Notes: generated by a model from the sequence alone, not told the origin. Shown: positions 37,481-46,589, numbered from the stretch's first letter. The stretch: 64,000 nt of DNA from a virus (IMGVR_UViG_3300047369_000529:1-64000); one strand, 5' to 3'. Numbers and translations: made by a program.

Positions 37481-38552
37481 GTACGATTTTGAAAGAGCAC
37501 TACATAGTGCTGCAAAAACCAATGCTGAAAATGAAGCGTTAATTATAGAATCCTATATTGGAGTTGCAACGACCGGAAGTAAATCTGCCCAACAGAATTT
37601 ATTTAATTCAATTAATAGAACATTTAAAAAGAATAAGTGTCCATGGCAAGGTGTTAAGTTTACTTCAACACAGGATGTTAAACAACAACCTGATGGTAGG
37701 TTATGGCTTTCTAAAATGGATGACGATACATTCGGAGTAGTTTTTCAATATTTAATGTTAAATAAAAGCGAAGCAAACGAATTGTTTAATATTGGAAGAG
37801 ACGATAATGGAATTGGTGCTGGAGAAATAATGCTAGCGTATATTGTAGAAAATATAAAAATAGGTGGAGGTGCGGCCGATACTGACTTAGAATTATATAA
37901 TGAAAGGTGGTCACCAATTAAACCACCCCTTGGTAAATGTGAGTTAAAAGAAGCTCAAATGTCAAAGGGCATGTTACAAAATTGGAGAACAGGTGCAAAA
38001 CACCAGGGAATTAATAGTACTTATGTACCGAAGTTAACGGCATTATATGACGCAGTAAAATATAATATTGAAGAAATCAACCCGGACGGAGATGGTAAAG
38101 ATATGGCTGCCGGTGGAGGTTGGATAAATGAATGGGGAACTGTAGGTGGAAAAAGATTTAAGCATATTCAAAATTTAACTAAGACAGATATTCAGGCCCT
38201 TTCTTCTAGTGAAAGAGATTTTAAAATAGGTCCTGGAGATAAAGATAACGGCGCATTAGTAATTAAATTTAATGACGTAGAATTAGGAAAGCTAAGTGAC
38301 TCTAAAACTGCAGAAAAAATTAAAAGTATAATAGAGACTGAGCCTTCCGTTAGAACATTTACTGAAATACAAGACGATGTAATTTCAGCAGTAGGAGATA
38401 TACCTACTCCATTCCTTTTTATAGAGTCTAAAGATCATGAAATAGTAGCTTTTCACTATTACAAGAAATTACCTGGAAAAACTAGCGAATTACAAATATA
38501 TTCTATTACACAAGGTAAATTTAAATATAAAATAAAGCCTAACCGAGTTTAA
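37473..38552 (+). CDS. Unknown protein with a possible PD-(D/E)XK nuclease core
   Basis: The 359-residue product overlaps the previous gene by 8 nt. Early IIE26-S resembles a protease site. Residues 115-160 carry GAGE118, then Asp136/Asp138 (AADTDLEL) and CELKE, where Glu157-x-Lys159 could be the Glu-x-Lys pair of a PD-(D/E)XK nuclease. The spacing is plausible but other core strands are not obvious. The C-terminal third, ending GKFKYKIKPNRV, looks beta-rich and basic. It lies inside the internal-protein block, so a co-injected DNA nuclease is one option. Without homologues the nuclease call is weak. Confidence 0.4.
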   Translation: MDRYDFERALHSAAKTNAENEALIIESYIGVATTGSKSAQQNLFNSINRTFKKNKCPWQGVKFTSTQDVKQQPDGRLWLSKMDDDTFGVVFQYLMLNKSEANELFNIGRDDNGIGAGEIMLAYIVENIKIGGGAADTDLELYNERWSPIKPPLGKCELKEAQMSKGMLQNWRTGAKHQGINSTYVPKLTALYDAVKYNIEEINPDGDGKDMAAGGGWINEWGTVGGKRFKHIQNLTKTDIQALSSSERDFKIGPGDKDNGALVIKFNDVELGKLSDSKTAEKIKSIIETEPSVRTFTEIQDDVISAVGDIPTPFLFIESKDHEIVAFHYYKKLPGKTSELQIYSITQGKFKYKIKPNRV

Positions 38553-38572
38553 ATAAACAAATACAAATAAAA

Positions 38573-41200
38573 ATGAGCACTAAAAAAACATTTGAAAGCT
38601 TTGTAAATTCAATGAATGAAAACGTTGATTTATATAAAGTATATAAAAGAGTTTCTGGAAAATACTCTTTAAGAAAACCTTCTTATTGGGGAGATCTATT
38701 TAATCAAAGAGCTTCTATCCCGTTAAAAGAATTAAGTAAATATTCTTCTGAATTAGATTCATTAGAAGTCTATACTACTAAAGAATTAGGATGTCATCCA
38801 GATTATCCTATGCAATCAAATTTTAAGGTTCAAGTTCCTCAAGTATTCGTACTATATTGTAATACTGAAAGGGGCGAATTAGGAGAGTATTATGGAATGT
38901 CAATTCTTGTAAATACTGAAGGTGCAACATATCCAAGATATGCATGTGGTATGCCAGATTTCGAACCAGAACTTCATAACTTTGCAAATGGAATTCCTGA
39001 AAGCTATTTAAATATTGTAACAACAGGTGCTCAAATGTTACATGAAAAAATGATAGCTGAAGGTCAATTCTCATGGATGACACAAGATACTGGAGATCAG
39101 ATTGGTTCAGAACCTCAAAATAAAATAGACGTTTACATGTACGACAACCAGGGTAATTCTTGGAAAGAAAGAGACTATGAAGGCTATGGAGAATTTGGCG
39201 GTATGGATTACTATGACTTAGTTGCAACTATGAACGGATATACTGAAGAAGACGTTAAAACAATGAAAGGTTCATTTAAAGAATTAAGACAACTTGGTAT
39301 CGATTTAGCGTTTGGTAAAATAAAAACTAAAGATAAAAAGCGCAAAACTCTTTTTCCAGCTTTAGTCACAGATCCTAGGTATAATTGGAAAAGACATGAT
39401 TTTACTCAAGAAGCAGAATCAGATCCAAACCAATCATGGTATCAAGAGCCTGAGTATGACGATTATGAAGATGAATATGATGATTTCTACAATGAAAAAG
39501 AAATCAAGGGTAAAGCTGCCGGCAACTCTATAAAGATGGCACCAGCAGGTAGAACTATTGAAATCAATGGTATCACTTACACATGCCTTGGTAAAGGTAA
39601 GTGGGAAGGACCTGATGGCGAAAAAGTAAATTGGATTGAAGTTTCTGCTATGGCATCAGCATTAGGAAACAAGAAAGTTGTATATGAATATGATGGCTAT
39701 GAGTCAGTAGTTACTGAAGCTAAAGGAGATTTAAAAGTAGGAGATAAGGGTATAGATTATAATGATAATGTTGTAAAAATAATTGCTATTGGTAATTTTA
39801 AGAAAATTGCTAAAATGTTTAAGAAAGAAATGAAAGCAGACGCAGCTGATTGGGGCTACGAAGAAGGAGCTGGAGATTTCTATCTTGCTAAAAACATAGA
39901 AGCGACTGAAGGTAATGTTGGAGATTTAGCAATTTATCCAGTAAAATACGACATGGCTAACTACTGGGGTTTAGATAAACTAGATGAATCATCAGTTACT
40001 GAAAACTATGAAGTTATTTATAGCGACGGCGTAAGTGCTATGAAAAAGTTTAGAAGCGAGAAACAAGCACTAGACTTTATGAAGAAAACTATCTCTTCTA
40101 ATAAAAAACTAAGAGATATTGCAGTTTACAAACCAGGAATGTATTCAACTACTCAAACTGAACTAGTTGTTAAATTCTGGGGAGATGGTTCTTATTTAGA
40201 TAACGTTTCTAAAAAAGATAAAGATTTAGCTTCTAAAAAACTAGAAGAATCTACCTTAAATGAAGCTCGTTCTATTAACAAGATTTCAAAGGAGTTTGGA
40301 GAAACGGTTAATAAAATGAAAGATATAGTTAAAGTATATGTTGCTGCTGAAGAAGGAAGTGATGAAAAATCAAAATTAAGACAACAATTAATTGATTTAA
40401 CAGCAAAGAAAAAGTCTTTAACTAAAGAATTAGACGACGCCGTAGCTGGAAAAAACAAAGATGTAAAATTAGTTATAACAGAAGGTGTAATGTCAAATAT
40501 TCATTTGATGGCATCCGATTCTAAAAACTGGGATGATTTCTTAAAAAAGTTTAAGAAAGATTATAAGAAAGTATTTCAAAATACACCTGACTTTATGGAT
40601 TGGTTATATGGCATGTATAAGGATATGGCTCCTTTAAAAGCAGGCGAAAAAGTAGAAGAAAAATATAACAAGAAAAAGTTATTAAAAGCAATTAAGAATA
40701 AAGACGACATGTTTATTCAGTTAGGAGATGGTACTGAACTAATAGTTTATAACCCGGATTCTAATAATGACGACAATGCAGAAATGTGGCACGATGATGT
40801 GGTATTTGCGATCGATCAAGACGGAGAAGAACATGAGGTTAAATACTCAGATATTGCAGGTATTGGTGAATCTGTAGTTTCTGAATCTAAAATTCAAATA
40901 AAAAGAAAGTATACAGACAAGCATCCAGCAAAAACAGCTGGAAGATCTGCAAGGGTTAGAAACGCAATGATAGAAGCTCTTTCGGATGGAATATTAACAG
41001 AAGAAGAATTCAATAATATTTTAAAAGAAAAATCTATTGACAGTAAAAGATGGATGAGAAGAAATTCTAGATTTTTTATGGTAAGTGAAGAAGGAATCAA
41101 GCTTTCTAAATATGGAAAAAGAATTTTTAAAGAAATTACGAATAAGCAAGTAGTTAACTTAACTCTAGAATCTTTTATAAAGGATATATACAATAAATAA
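38573..41200 (+). CDS. Large modular internal virion polyprotein (candidate)
   Basis: The 875-residue product begins STKKTFESFVNSMNE, like a capsid-targeting tag. It holds a series of protease-like linkers: VTE382-A (ESVVTEA), VTE477-N, LNE564-A, ITE637-G and VSE771-S (ESVVSES). These give an N-terminal part of some 365 residues and modules of about 70-135 residues. The module after 382 begins LKVGDKGI, like the SH3-type openings in the proteins at 41213 and 44120. The last module is basic (IQIKRKYTDKHPAKTAGRSA) and could bind nucleic acid. Cleavage and packaging are inferred from the T4 consensus. Confidence 0.6.
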   Translation: MSTKKTFESFVNSMNENVDLYKVYKRVSGKYSLRKPSYWGDLFNQRASIPLKELSKYSSELDSLEVYTTKELGCHPDYPMQSNFKVQVPQVFVLYCNTERGELGEYYGMSILVNTEGATYPRYACGMPDFEPELHNFANGIPESYLNIVTTGAQMLHEKMIAEGQFSWMTQDTGDQIGSEPQNKIDVYMYDNQGNSWKERDYEGYGEFGGMDYYDLVATMNGYTEEDVKTMKGSFKELRQLGIDLAFGKIKTKDKKRKTLFPALVTDPRYNWKRHDFTQEAESDPNQSWYQEPEYDDYEDEYDDFYNEKEIKGKAAGNSIKMAPAGRTIEINGITYTCLGKGKWEGPDGEKVNWIEVSAMASALGNKKVVYEYDGYESVVTEAKGDLKVGDKGIDYNDNVVKIIAIGNFKKIAKMFKKEMKADAADWGYEEGAGDFYLAKNIEATEGNVGDLAIYPVKYDMANYWGLDKLDESSVTENYEVIYSDGVSAMKKFRSEKQALDFMKKTISSNKKLRDIAVYKPGMYSTTQTELVVKFWGDGSYLDNVSKKDKDLASKKLEESTLNEARSINKISKEFGETVNKMKDIVKVYVAAEEGSDEKSKLRQQLIDLTAKKKSLTKELDDAVAGKNKDVKLVITEGVMSNIHLMASDSKNWDDFLKKFKKDYKKVFQNTPDFMDWLYGMYKDMAPLKAGEKVEEKYNKKKLLKAIKNKDDMFIQLGDGTELIVYNPDSNNDDNAEMWHDDVVFAIDQDGEEHEVKYSDIAGIGESVVSESKIQIKRKYTDKHPAKTAGRSARVRNAMIEALSDGILTEEEFNNILKEKSIDSKRWMRRNSRFFMVSEEGIKLSKYGKRIFKEITNKQVVNLTLESFIKDIYNK

Positions 41201-41212
41201 AAACTATAGAAA

Positions 41213-43042
41213 ATGAAACTATATACTAACTTCGATAATTTTATCAATGAAGCAAAGGTTATGAAGCAGAAAGATACTGCTAAAATAGCACAAAAATTAG
41301 CATCGGCTCTTTCAAAGGCAGATGGCAAAGAATTTACAATTTCTAAAGATTCATTAGATGCTGGAGGATGGGATCTAGATATGGATGGAGAAGAATTCGC
41401 AGGTGGAACTTATTTTATTGGAGATGCTGGAGAAATAGTAAACGCAGCAACAAGTAATGACGTATATGGTCACATGGACGACAGTGAAGCTGAATTAGTT
41501 AAAAAGATTAAAAAGGGTAAATTTGCAAAATACAGAGCAACTGAATCAGTAGTTAACGAAGCATCTCTTTCGGGTGTAGAATTTGGAAACGATGACGACA
41601 TTCACCCAACTAAATTTAAACCTTTAACTACATCTTTAAAGAAGAATAAAGTTAAAATGGAAGTTGAAAAAGAAGAAGGTTACCATGGCTACCCAGAAGT
41701 TAAATTAACGGGTAAAAGAAAGGACATCGAAAAGGTTTTAGCTGATGTATGGGGACCAGACTCAATCTCTGACTATGAAGATTATTTTGAATCCAAAGTT
41801 AATGAAGCTAGATTTAAAAAAGGACAATACATTAAAGCCACTGCCGATAGCGATGATTTTGATGGAGATGTTTACGATGTAACTAACGACGTAGATGGTA
41901 GTACGATTTACAAAGATTCATCATTCGAAATTTATGGAATTAATAGAAATGAAGTTATTCTTTGGAGTGACGAGGATGAAGTAGAATACTCAATAGATCC
42001 GGATGATCTTAAACATTTTGTTAAAGAATCATTAGATATTGAACTTAATGAAGCTCTTAAGTCTTCTAAACTAAGAAACTTAATAGACATAAGACAGGGT
42101 GGTAAGCAACTAATGCAGGGTATATATGGTCTTGCTAAAGTAGCATTAGATAAAGTAACCGACGACATGGTTATCACTAATTCAAATCCAGTTGAAGTTT
42201 ATAAGAAAGCAAAAACATACGGAAATGTATTAGTATTTTGGATTTCTAGAAACGAAAAGGAAAATCCTTACACACCTAGAAATAGTTATGGTGGAAAAGA
42301 TATTATTCCAGGAAATACCTTATTAGCAGTCTCAAATGGTAAAAACGAAATGTTTGACAATCATGCTGCATATACTAGAGAGTATGTGGATGGAAAACAA
42401 AGAAGTAAAACTACAAGATCTTTAAAGAATAGAGGAAGATACCCTGGTTCTAAAGACACTGTTGGGGTAGATAAATCTCATAGTACATGGAGTGGAACAG
42501 GCTTAGGAAATATTAAAAGAATCGCAGAGGTTTCAGACGAATGTTACATTATTAATTTAGACGCTGTTAGAGATAGACTTTCTACAAGTAATAAAGTATC
42601 GCAAAGATTTTCTCAAAAAGCCGATGCTACCGCTTTTGATAATCCAAAAGATATTAAACAAGCAAACATCACTAAATATCAATCAATTTTAGCACAAAGA
42701 GCAGATAATCCAGATAAAATAGACAAACAAGTTAAAGAAATTATTGAAGATGCTCATCAATTCTTAATGGCCGGTTTAGCTAAAAAAGAAATGGGAGACT
42801 ATAATGAATTATCAATAGGAAAAGATCCTAAAGGAAGAGATATTAAACCTAGAGATTTAACCAATTATATTTCAAATATATTGTCAGATTATCAAGGATA
42901 TGTTTCGGCATACGTTAATGCAAAAACTGAAGAAGAAAAATATGGAACTTCAAGCGATTGGTATAAAAGAGATGCTAAACGTAAAGCTCTAGAGCTTAAG
43001 CAGCGAATGGCTAAATGGGATAACAAGAACATAGTTTGGTAA
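41213..43042 (+). CDS. Modular internal virion polyprotein (candidate)
   Basis: The 609-residue product begins LYTNFDNFINE13-A, the clearest match here to the T4 capsid-targeting sequence with its cleavage point. Further sites are VNE116-A (ESVVNEA), VNE198-A and LNE280-A. Module 117-198 is homologous to a module in the protein at 32364. Module 199-280 begins FKKGQYIKA, an SH3-like opening. The remaining C-terminal domain of some 330 residues (from ALKSSKLRNLIDI) has no recognised motif, and its large size suggests an effector or enzyme. The gene starts 12 nt after the previous one. Confidence 0.62.
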   Translation: MKLYTNFDNFINEAKVMKQKDTAKIAQKLASALSKADGKEFTISKDSLDAGGWDLDMDGEEFAGGTYFIGDAGEIVNAATSNDVYGHMDDSEAELVKKIKKGKFAKYRATESVVNEASLSGVEFGNDDDIHPTKFKPLTTSLKKNKVKMEVEKEEGYHGYPEVKLTGKRKDIEKVLADVWGPDSISDYEDYFESKVNEARFKKGQYIKATADSDDFDGDVYDVTNDVDGSTIYKDSSFEIYGINRNEVILWSDEDEVEYSIDPDDLKHFVKESLDIELNEALKSSKLRNLIDIRQGGKQLMQGIYGLAKVALDKVTDDMVITNSNPVEVYKKAKTYGNVLVFWISRNEKENPYTPRNSYGGKDIIPGNTLLAVSNGKNEMFDNHAAYTREYVDGKQRSKTTRSLKNRGRYPGSKDTVGVDKSHSTWSGTGLGNIKRIAEVSDECYIINLDAVRDRLSTSNKVSQRFSQKADATAFDNPKDIKQANITKYQSILAQRADNPDKIDKQVKEIIEDAHQFLMAGLAKKEMGDYNELSIGKDPKGRDIKPRDLTNYISNILSDYQGYVSAYVNAKTEEEKYGTSSDWYKRDAKRKALELKQRMAKWDNKNIVW

Positions 43043-43059
43043 AATAAGACTTAAAAATT

Positions 43060-43782
43060 ATGAATAATAAAATAGAAGAAAAATTTAAGTGGGAAACTAC
43101 TGGCGACAAGGATGATAGAGAGTTCTTAACAGGTTTAGTTCAAAGAACTAAATTAATTTACGGAGATATTAAACCTGCTAAATACGATCTTAACGACTTT
43201 GATAAAGACTTAGATAAATTATTAAAGAAATTTGTAAAAGATTCTGATTCTTTTTTTAAGGCAAAGGACGATAGAGACTATGGAGCTAGTAATAAAATAC
43301 ATGCAGATTGGATGAAAGCTGCTCAAAAAGCATTTAAACATGTTACTACAAATACTGCATGGAGAGGTCAATTAAATACATTCACTAGAAATTTATCAAC
43401 TATTTGGCAAGTTCACATGGAAGCAGAGGCTGGAAGAACAGGAAACAGAGGCTATAAAGTTCATAAGAGACAAGCCTTTCAAAAACAGTTTGAACAAGTA
43501 AAATTGTATGAACAGTTTATTAACGAAAGATTTAACGCTAGAAAAGTAAAGAAAGAACTAGAAGGTTTTGGCTTTAAGAACGTTGATGCTAGTGGAAACG
43601 AAATTTCAGTTGAAACGGGCTCTTATGAAAATCCATTTGGTTCAGAACAGAGTTACACTTTCTTTTGGAATGGTGAAACAGTCTGGTGTGAATCAGAAGA
43701 AGCTGAAACAGAATGGATGGGAGAAGTAACTACTGCAGAACAATTTGCAGAAACTATGGAAACAGCAGAAGGCTGGTCATAA
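43060..43782 (+). CDS. Internal-protein-like gene with mid-protein targeting/cleavage motif
   Basis: The 240-residue product has a helical N-terminal half (DLNDFDKDLDKLLKKFVKDS) and then QVKLYEQFINE156-R in the middle. This motif is identical over 11 residues to the N-terminus of the next gene product. The part after it (GFGFKNVDASGNEISVETGS and on) is a small acidic beta-domain. The internal tag suggests fusion of a helical protein with a complete tag-plus-cargo unit. Function unknown; a virion location is inferred. Confidence 0.6.
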   Translation: MNNKIEEKFKWETTGDKDDREFLTGLVQRTKLIYGDIKPAKYDLNDFDKDLDKLLKKFVKDSDSFFKAKDDRDYGASNKIHADWMKAAQKAFKHVTTNTAWRGQLNTFTRNLSTIWQVHMEAEAGRTGNRGYKVHKRQAFQKQFEQVKLYEQFINERFNARKVKKELEGFGFKNVDASGNEISVETGSYENPFGSEQSYTFFWNGETVWCESEEAETEWMGEVTTAEQFAETMETAEGWS

Positions 43783-43798
43783 TTAAAAAACAAGAACT

Positions 43799-44116
43799 AT
43801 GAAACAAGTAAAACTATATGAGCAATTTATAAATGAATCAGCAATTGATACTTTAGCTACTGAAATTGATGATGCTAAAGTTTATGATGCTGTTTCGGAT
43901 GGAGGTTCTGTTGACGCAAGATCTACTAAAAAAACATGGGACGATGGTGTTCCAGTTTTAAAGTATATTGCTAGAGCTCCAAAAAAATCTGTTAAATTAC
44001 CTAAGAAATTTAAAGTAGTAGACGACACTAAATATGGATGGTGGTATTTACAAGTATCAGGAGTATGGTATGGAATCGAACAAGATGATTATGGAACTCC
44101 ACCATTTGAATATTAA
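43799..44116 (+). CDS. Small internal-protein-like gene
   Basis: The 105-residue product starts with MKQVKLYEQFINE13-S, a capsid-targeting-like tag followed by a protease-like site. The remaining 92 residues would be the packaged cargo. They hold a basic segment (ARAPKKSVKLPKKFKVV) and an aromatic end (WWYLQVSGVWYGIEQ). It looks like the simplest member of the family, with one tag and one domain. Cargo function unknown. Confidence 0.62.
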   Translation: MKQVKLYEQFINESAIDTLATEIDDAKVYDAVSDGGSVDARSTKKTWDDGVPVLKYIARAPKKSVKLPKKFKVVDDTKYGWWYLQVSGVWYGIEQDDYGTPPFEY

Positions 44117-44119
44117 GAT

Positions 44120-46126
44120 ATGGAATTAAACGAAAACGAAAACTTATCACTTGGCGATATGGCCGGAATGGGAGAAGTCTCTTTACCATCTGAAACATCA
44201 GTTGGATCAGGGGATATTCCAGCCGGAAAAGGAGATGCCGAAGAAGAGTATAAGAAGAAGAGAAATAAAAAGAAACAACGCGAAATGAAAAACATTATAT
44301 CATTTGAATCTTTCGGATCACTTGATGAAGGTAAAACAATATCTTCTTCTAAAATATCTATGATGGGTGCAAGAGTTCTTAATAAAATTAGCATCGGTAC
44401 CATATTTGATACAGAAGATGGAAACTATGAAATTACGGATTATGGCCGACAGGCAAATGCATTTAAAGAATTTGAAGCAGAACATAATGGTAAAAAAGTA
44501 AAGGTAAAATTAACTGCAATGTATGGTGTTAAGTTAGAAGTAACTGACGATGTACGCAGCGCTAGATTTAATAAAGAAGTAAAGCTAAATTCTATTATTT
44601 TAGAATCGGTTAATGAAGGTAAGTTTGACGGTATTGCAGATTTAGTAAAATCTTTACATTTCGAAATGGATCCTAAAACCGCAGAAGAAAAGAAAATCGA
44701 ACTAGGTAAAAGACAAGGTGAAGTTTCAAGAAGAAAGCAAATTGAAGGTGGTGAATATTCACTAAGAAGATTTAGAAAAGAGATTAAATACGATGAGACC
44801 GGAGAAGATCTTGGTGTATTTAAACCCGGTAGCTATATGGCTGCTACTTCTATATTAGGCGATGGTCCACATAAGAAAGCCGTTAAGAAAGTAAGATGGA
44901 ATAGAAAGAAATACGATCAATGGATTGAAGATATGGCAGCTAACGATGGTTGGAAGAATGCATTCGATATGGCACAAAATGCTAAACACGAACCAGGTCT
45001 ATTACAATGGGCTAAGAAAGAATTTAGAGGTGAAGACGTAATGCAAAGAATTCAATGGGATATTGAAGGTTACGCAGAATCAGTAGTTACTGAATCTATT
45101 AGTAAATCTACTAAAATACATTGTATCGCAACACCAGCTCCTAAGTCAATGCTTAAGGATGAGTTAGAAGAATTATTCGGAGATGATTATAGAAATATAG
45201 TTACAGAAGTTCAAGACGATGAAGGTTATGAATCAGTGTTAGTATTTAATCTTACTAAAAGAGACATTAAATTAATAGAAGATAATATTGGAGATGTATT
45301 AATCTGGGAATATTCAATTAAACCAGGTAAATTAATTAATGAATCAGTAGTTAACGAAGCTGAAAAGTATATCACTGATAAATTTAAAGTAGGTGATAAA
45401 ATTAAAACTAATTTTGGTGAATGGGAAGTAATTGAAACTGATTATGCACCTAAAAAGAGTTTTATAGCACCTTTTATATTTAAAGGAAAGAATATAGAAA
45501 GAGTAAACATACCTAATCCACCTAAAACTAACAAGAATGCGGTAGGTTACAAAGTAACAGACGGTGCTAAATATCCAACTATTGGTTTCTTATATCAATA
45601 TAAAGATATTACTAAACTTGCAACAGTTGGCGTTGATGAATCAATAGTTACTGAAGCTGAAAGTGTAAAGGTAGGAGAATATATTAAAACTCAATACGGT
45701 TATTTCTATAAAAGAGTCGACGGTAAAGTTGGAGGACAAGAAGCTTTCGTTGAAATAAAGAAAGGAAAAGAAGGAAAGAGAAAAACAAGTATTCATGATA
45801 CAGTTAGCTTTGAAATAGTTGATAAAGATGCTGCATTCGAATCATTGGTTACCGAAAAGAAACACGATAGAGAAGATACTATAAAATTCATAAAGAAATA
45901 CATGAGATTCGTAAAAACCACTGAAGAATTTAATGGTTCTCAGGGTGGTATATGGGTTTCAGGTGAAGATGGAGATGAATATAAAGGAGTAACAATCTAT
46001 GATTACTATACGTCTGGTAAATCATATGAATTAGGTGTAAATATAAAGTGGGAAAAAGAGTTAAATGAAAGAGGATGGTACAGCGAATGGTATGATGCAG
46101 GAACTGTAATGATCTGGGAAATATAA
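44120..46126 (+). CDS. Modular internal virion polyprotein with multiple protease-like linkers (candidate)
   Basis: The product has 668 residues from the first ATG. Residue 56 (ATG at 44285) would give MKNIISFESFGSLDE-G, a targeting-like tag ending at a protease-like site (Glu70), so the true start may be internal. Further sites are VNE166-G, VTE325-S, VNE413-A, VTE512-A and VTE579-K, mostly in E-S-V/I-V-T/N-E form. Two modules, after 413 and after 512, open with FKVGDKIKTNFG and VKVGEYIKTQYG, related SH3-like folds. The block ends at a strong terminator (46156). It is the most finely divided member of the set. Confidence 0.62.
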   Translation: MELNENENLSLGDMAGMGEVSLPSETSVGSGDIPAGKGDAEEEYKKKRNKKKQREMKNIISFESFGSLDEGKTISSSKISMMGARVLNKISIGTIFDTEDGNYEITDYGRQANAFKEFEAEHNGKKVKVKLTAMYGVKLEVTDDVRSARFNKEVKLNSIILESVNEGKFDGIADLVKSLHFEMDPKTAEEKKIELGKRQGEVSRRKQIEGGEYSLRRFRKEIKYDETGEDLGVFKPGSYMAATSILGDGPHKKAVKKVRWNRKKYDQWIEDMAANDGWKNAFDMAQNAKHEPGLLQWAKKEFRGEDVMQRIQWDIEGYAESVVTESISKSTKIHCIATPAPKSMLKDELEELFGDDYRNIVTEVQDDEGYESVLVFNLTKRDIKLIEDNIGDVLIWEYSIKPGKLINESVVNEAEKYITDKFKVGDKIKTNFGEWEVIETDYAPKKSFIAPFIFKGKNIERVNIPNPPKTNKNAVGYKVTDGAKYPTIGFLYQYKDITKLATVGVDESIVTEAESVKVGEYIKTQYGYFYKRVDGKVGGQEAFVEIKKGKEGKRKTSIHDTVSFEIVDKDAAFESLVTEKKHDREDTIKFIKKYMRFVKTTEEFNGSQGGIWVSGEDGDEYKGVTIYDYYTSGKSYELGVNIKWEKELNERGWYSEWYDAGTVMIWEI

Positions 46127-46143
46127 CTCTACTCATTAGTTTT

Positions 46144-46172
46144 AAACAATTTTAGAATGCTTTGTATAACTA
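46144..46172 (+). promoter_or_regulatory. Candidate phage promoter upstream of mgsA (variant motif)
   Basis: AAACAA (46144) is followed after 14 nt by GTATAACTA, matching the motif AAACAA-N14-GTA(T/G)(A/T)A(T/C)(A/T)A seen at five other sites. It lies 24 nt before the mgsA start and overlaps the terminator at 46156-46185. This is the least certain of the six sites because two positions differ and the hairpin shares its bases. Confidence 0.4.
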
Positions 46173-46185
46173 CAAAGCATTTTTT
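46156..46185 (+). terminator. Rho-independent terminator after the internal-protein block
   Basis: An 11-bp perfect stem, AATGCTTTGTA/TACAAAGCATT, closes a TAAC loop and is followed directly by a T-run. It should end transcription of the virion-protein block before mgsA. On the opposite strand the preceding bases are less U-rich, so a one-way terminator is most likely. Confidence 0.85.
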
Positions 46186-46196
46186 ATTTATATAGT

Positions 46197-46589
46197 ATGG
46201 ACAAGATGAGATTCGCATTAATTGCGCATGATAACAAAAAAGCAGACATGGTAGCTTTTGTTTCTAAAAGACTTGATTTTTTTAATAATGAAGCTGTTGA
46301 TATTATTACCACAGGAACTACGGGTAAGAAGGTAAAGCACGCCGGAATCAATAGAGTTACCACTGTTCAAAGTGGGCCTTTAGGAGGAGATGCCGAAATA
46401 GCTGCCATGGTGGTGAGAGGTGAGGTTACTGGCGTGATATTCATGAGAGATCCCCTGGATAAACATCCACATGATGTAGATATTTCAATGTTAATGAGGT
46501 TATGTGACGTCCACGATGTCCCCTTGGCTACTAATTATAAAACGGCTAGCATCTTAATTAAATGGTATCGTTCTAAATATAAAATATAA
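46197..46589 (+). CDS. mgsA: Methylglyoxal synthase
   Basis: The 130-residue product is a methylglyoxal synthase, which converts dihydroxyacetone phosphate to methylglyoxal and phosphate. His11-Asp12 (ALIAHDNKK), the phosphate site TTGTTG, Asp65 in SGPLGGD, Asp85 in RDPLDKHPHD, His92 and Asp95 keep the spacing of the E. coli enzyme (Asp71, Asp91, His98, Asp101). E. coli MgsA is 152 residues; the missing part is C-terminal, as in short forms. The phage gene stands between the virion block and sugar-nucleotide genes. It may redirect triose-phosphate flow during infection; this role is inference. Confidence 0.9.
   Translation: MDKMRFALIAHDNKKADMVAFVSKRLDFFNNEAVDIITTGTTGKKVKHAGINRVTTVQSGPLGGDAEIAAMVVRGEVTGVIFMRDPLDKHPHDVDISMLMRLCDVHDVPLATNYKTASILIKWYRSKYKI

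Noticed and set aside
40894-41328. A 144-codon open frame on the minus strand
   Set aside because: It lies antisense to the 38573/41213 genes, is rich in Ser/Leu/Phe as expected from reading A-rich coding DNA backwards, and no minus-strand gene or promoter is seen anywhere.
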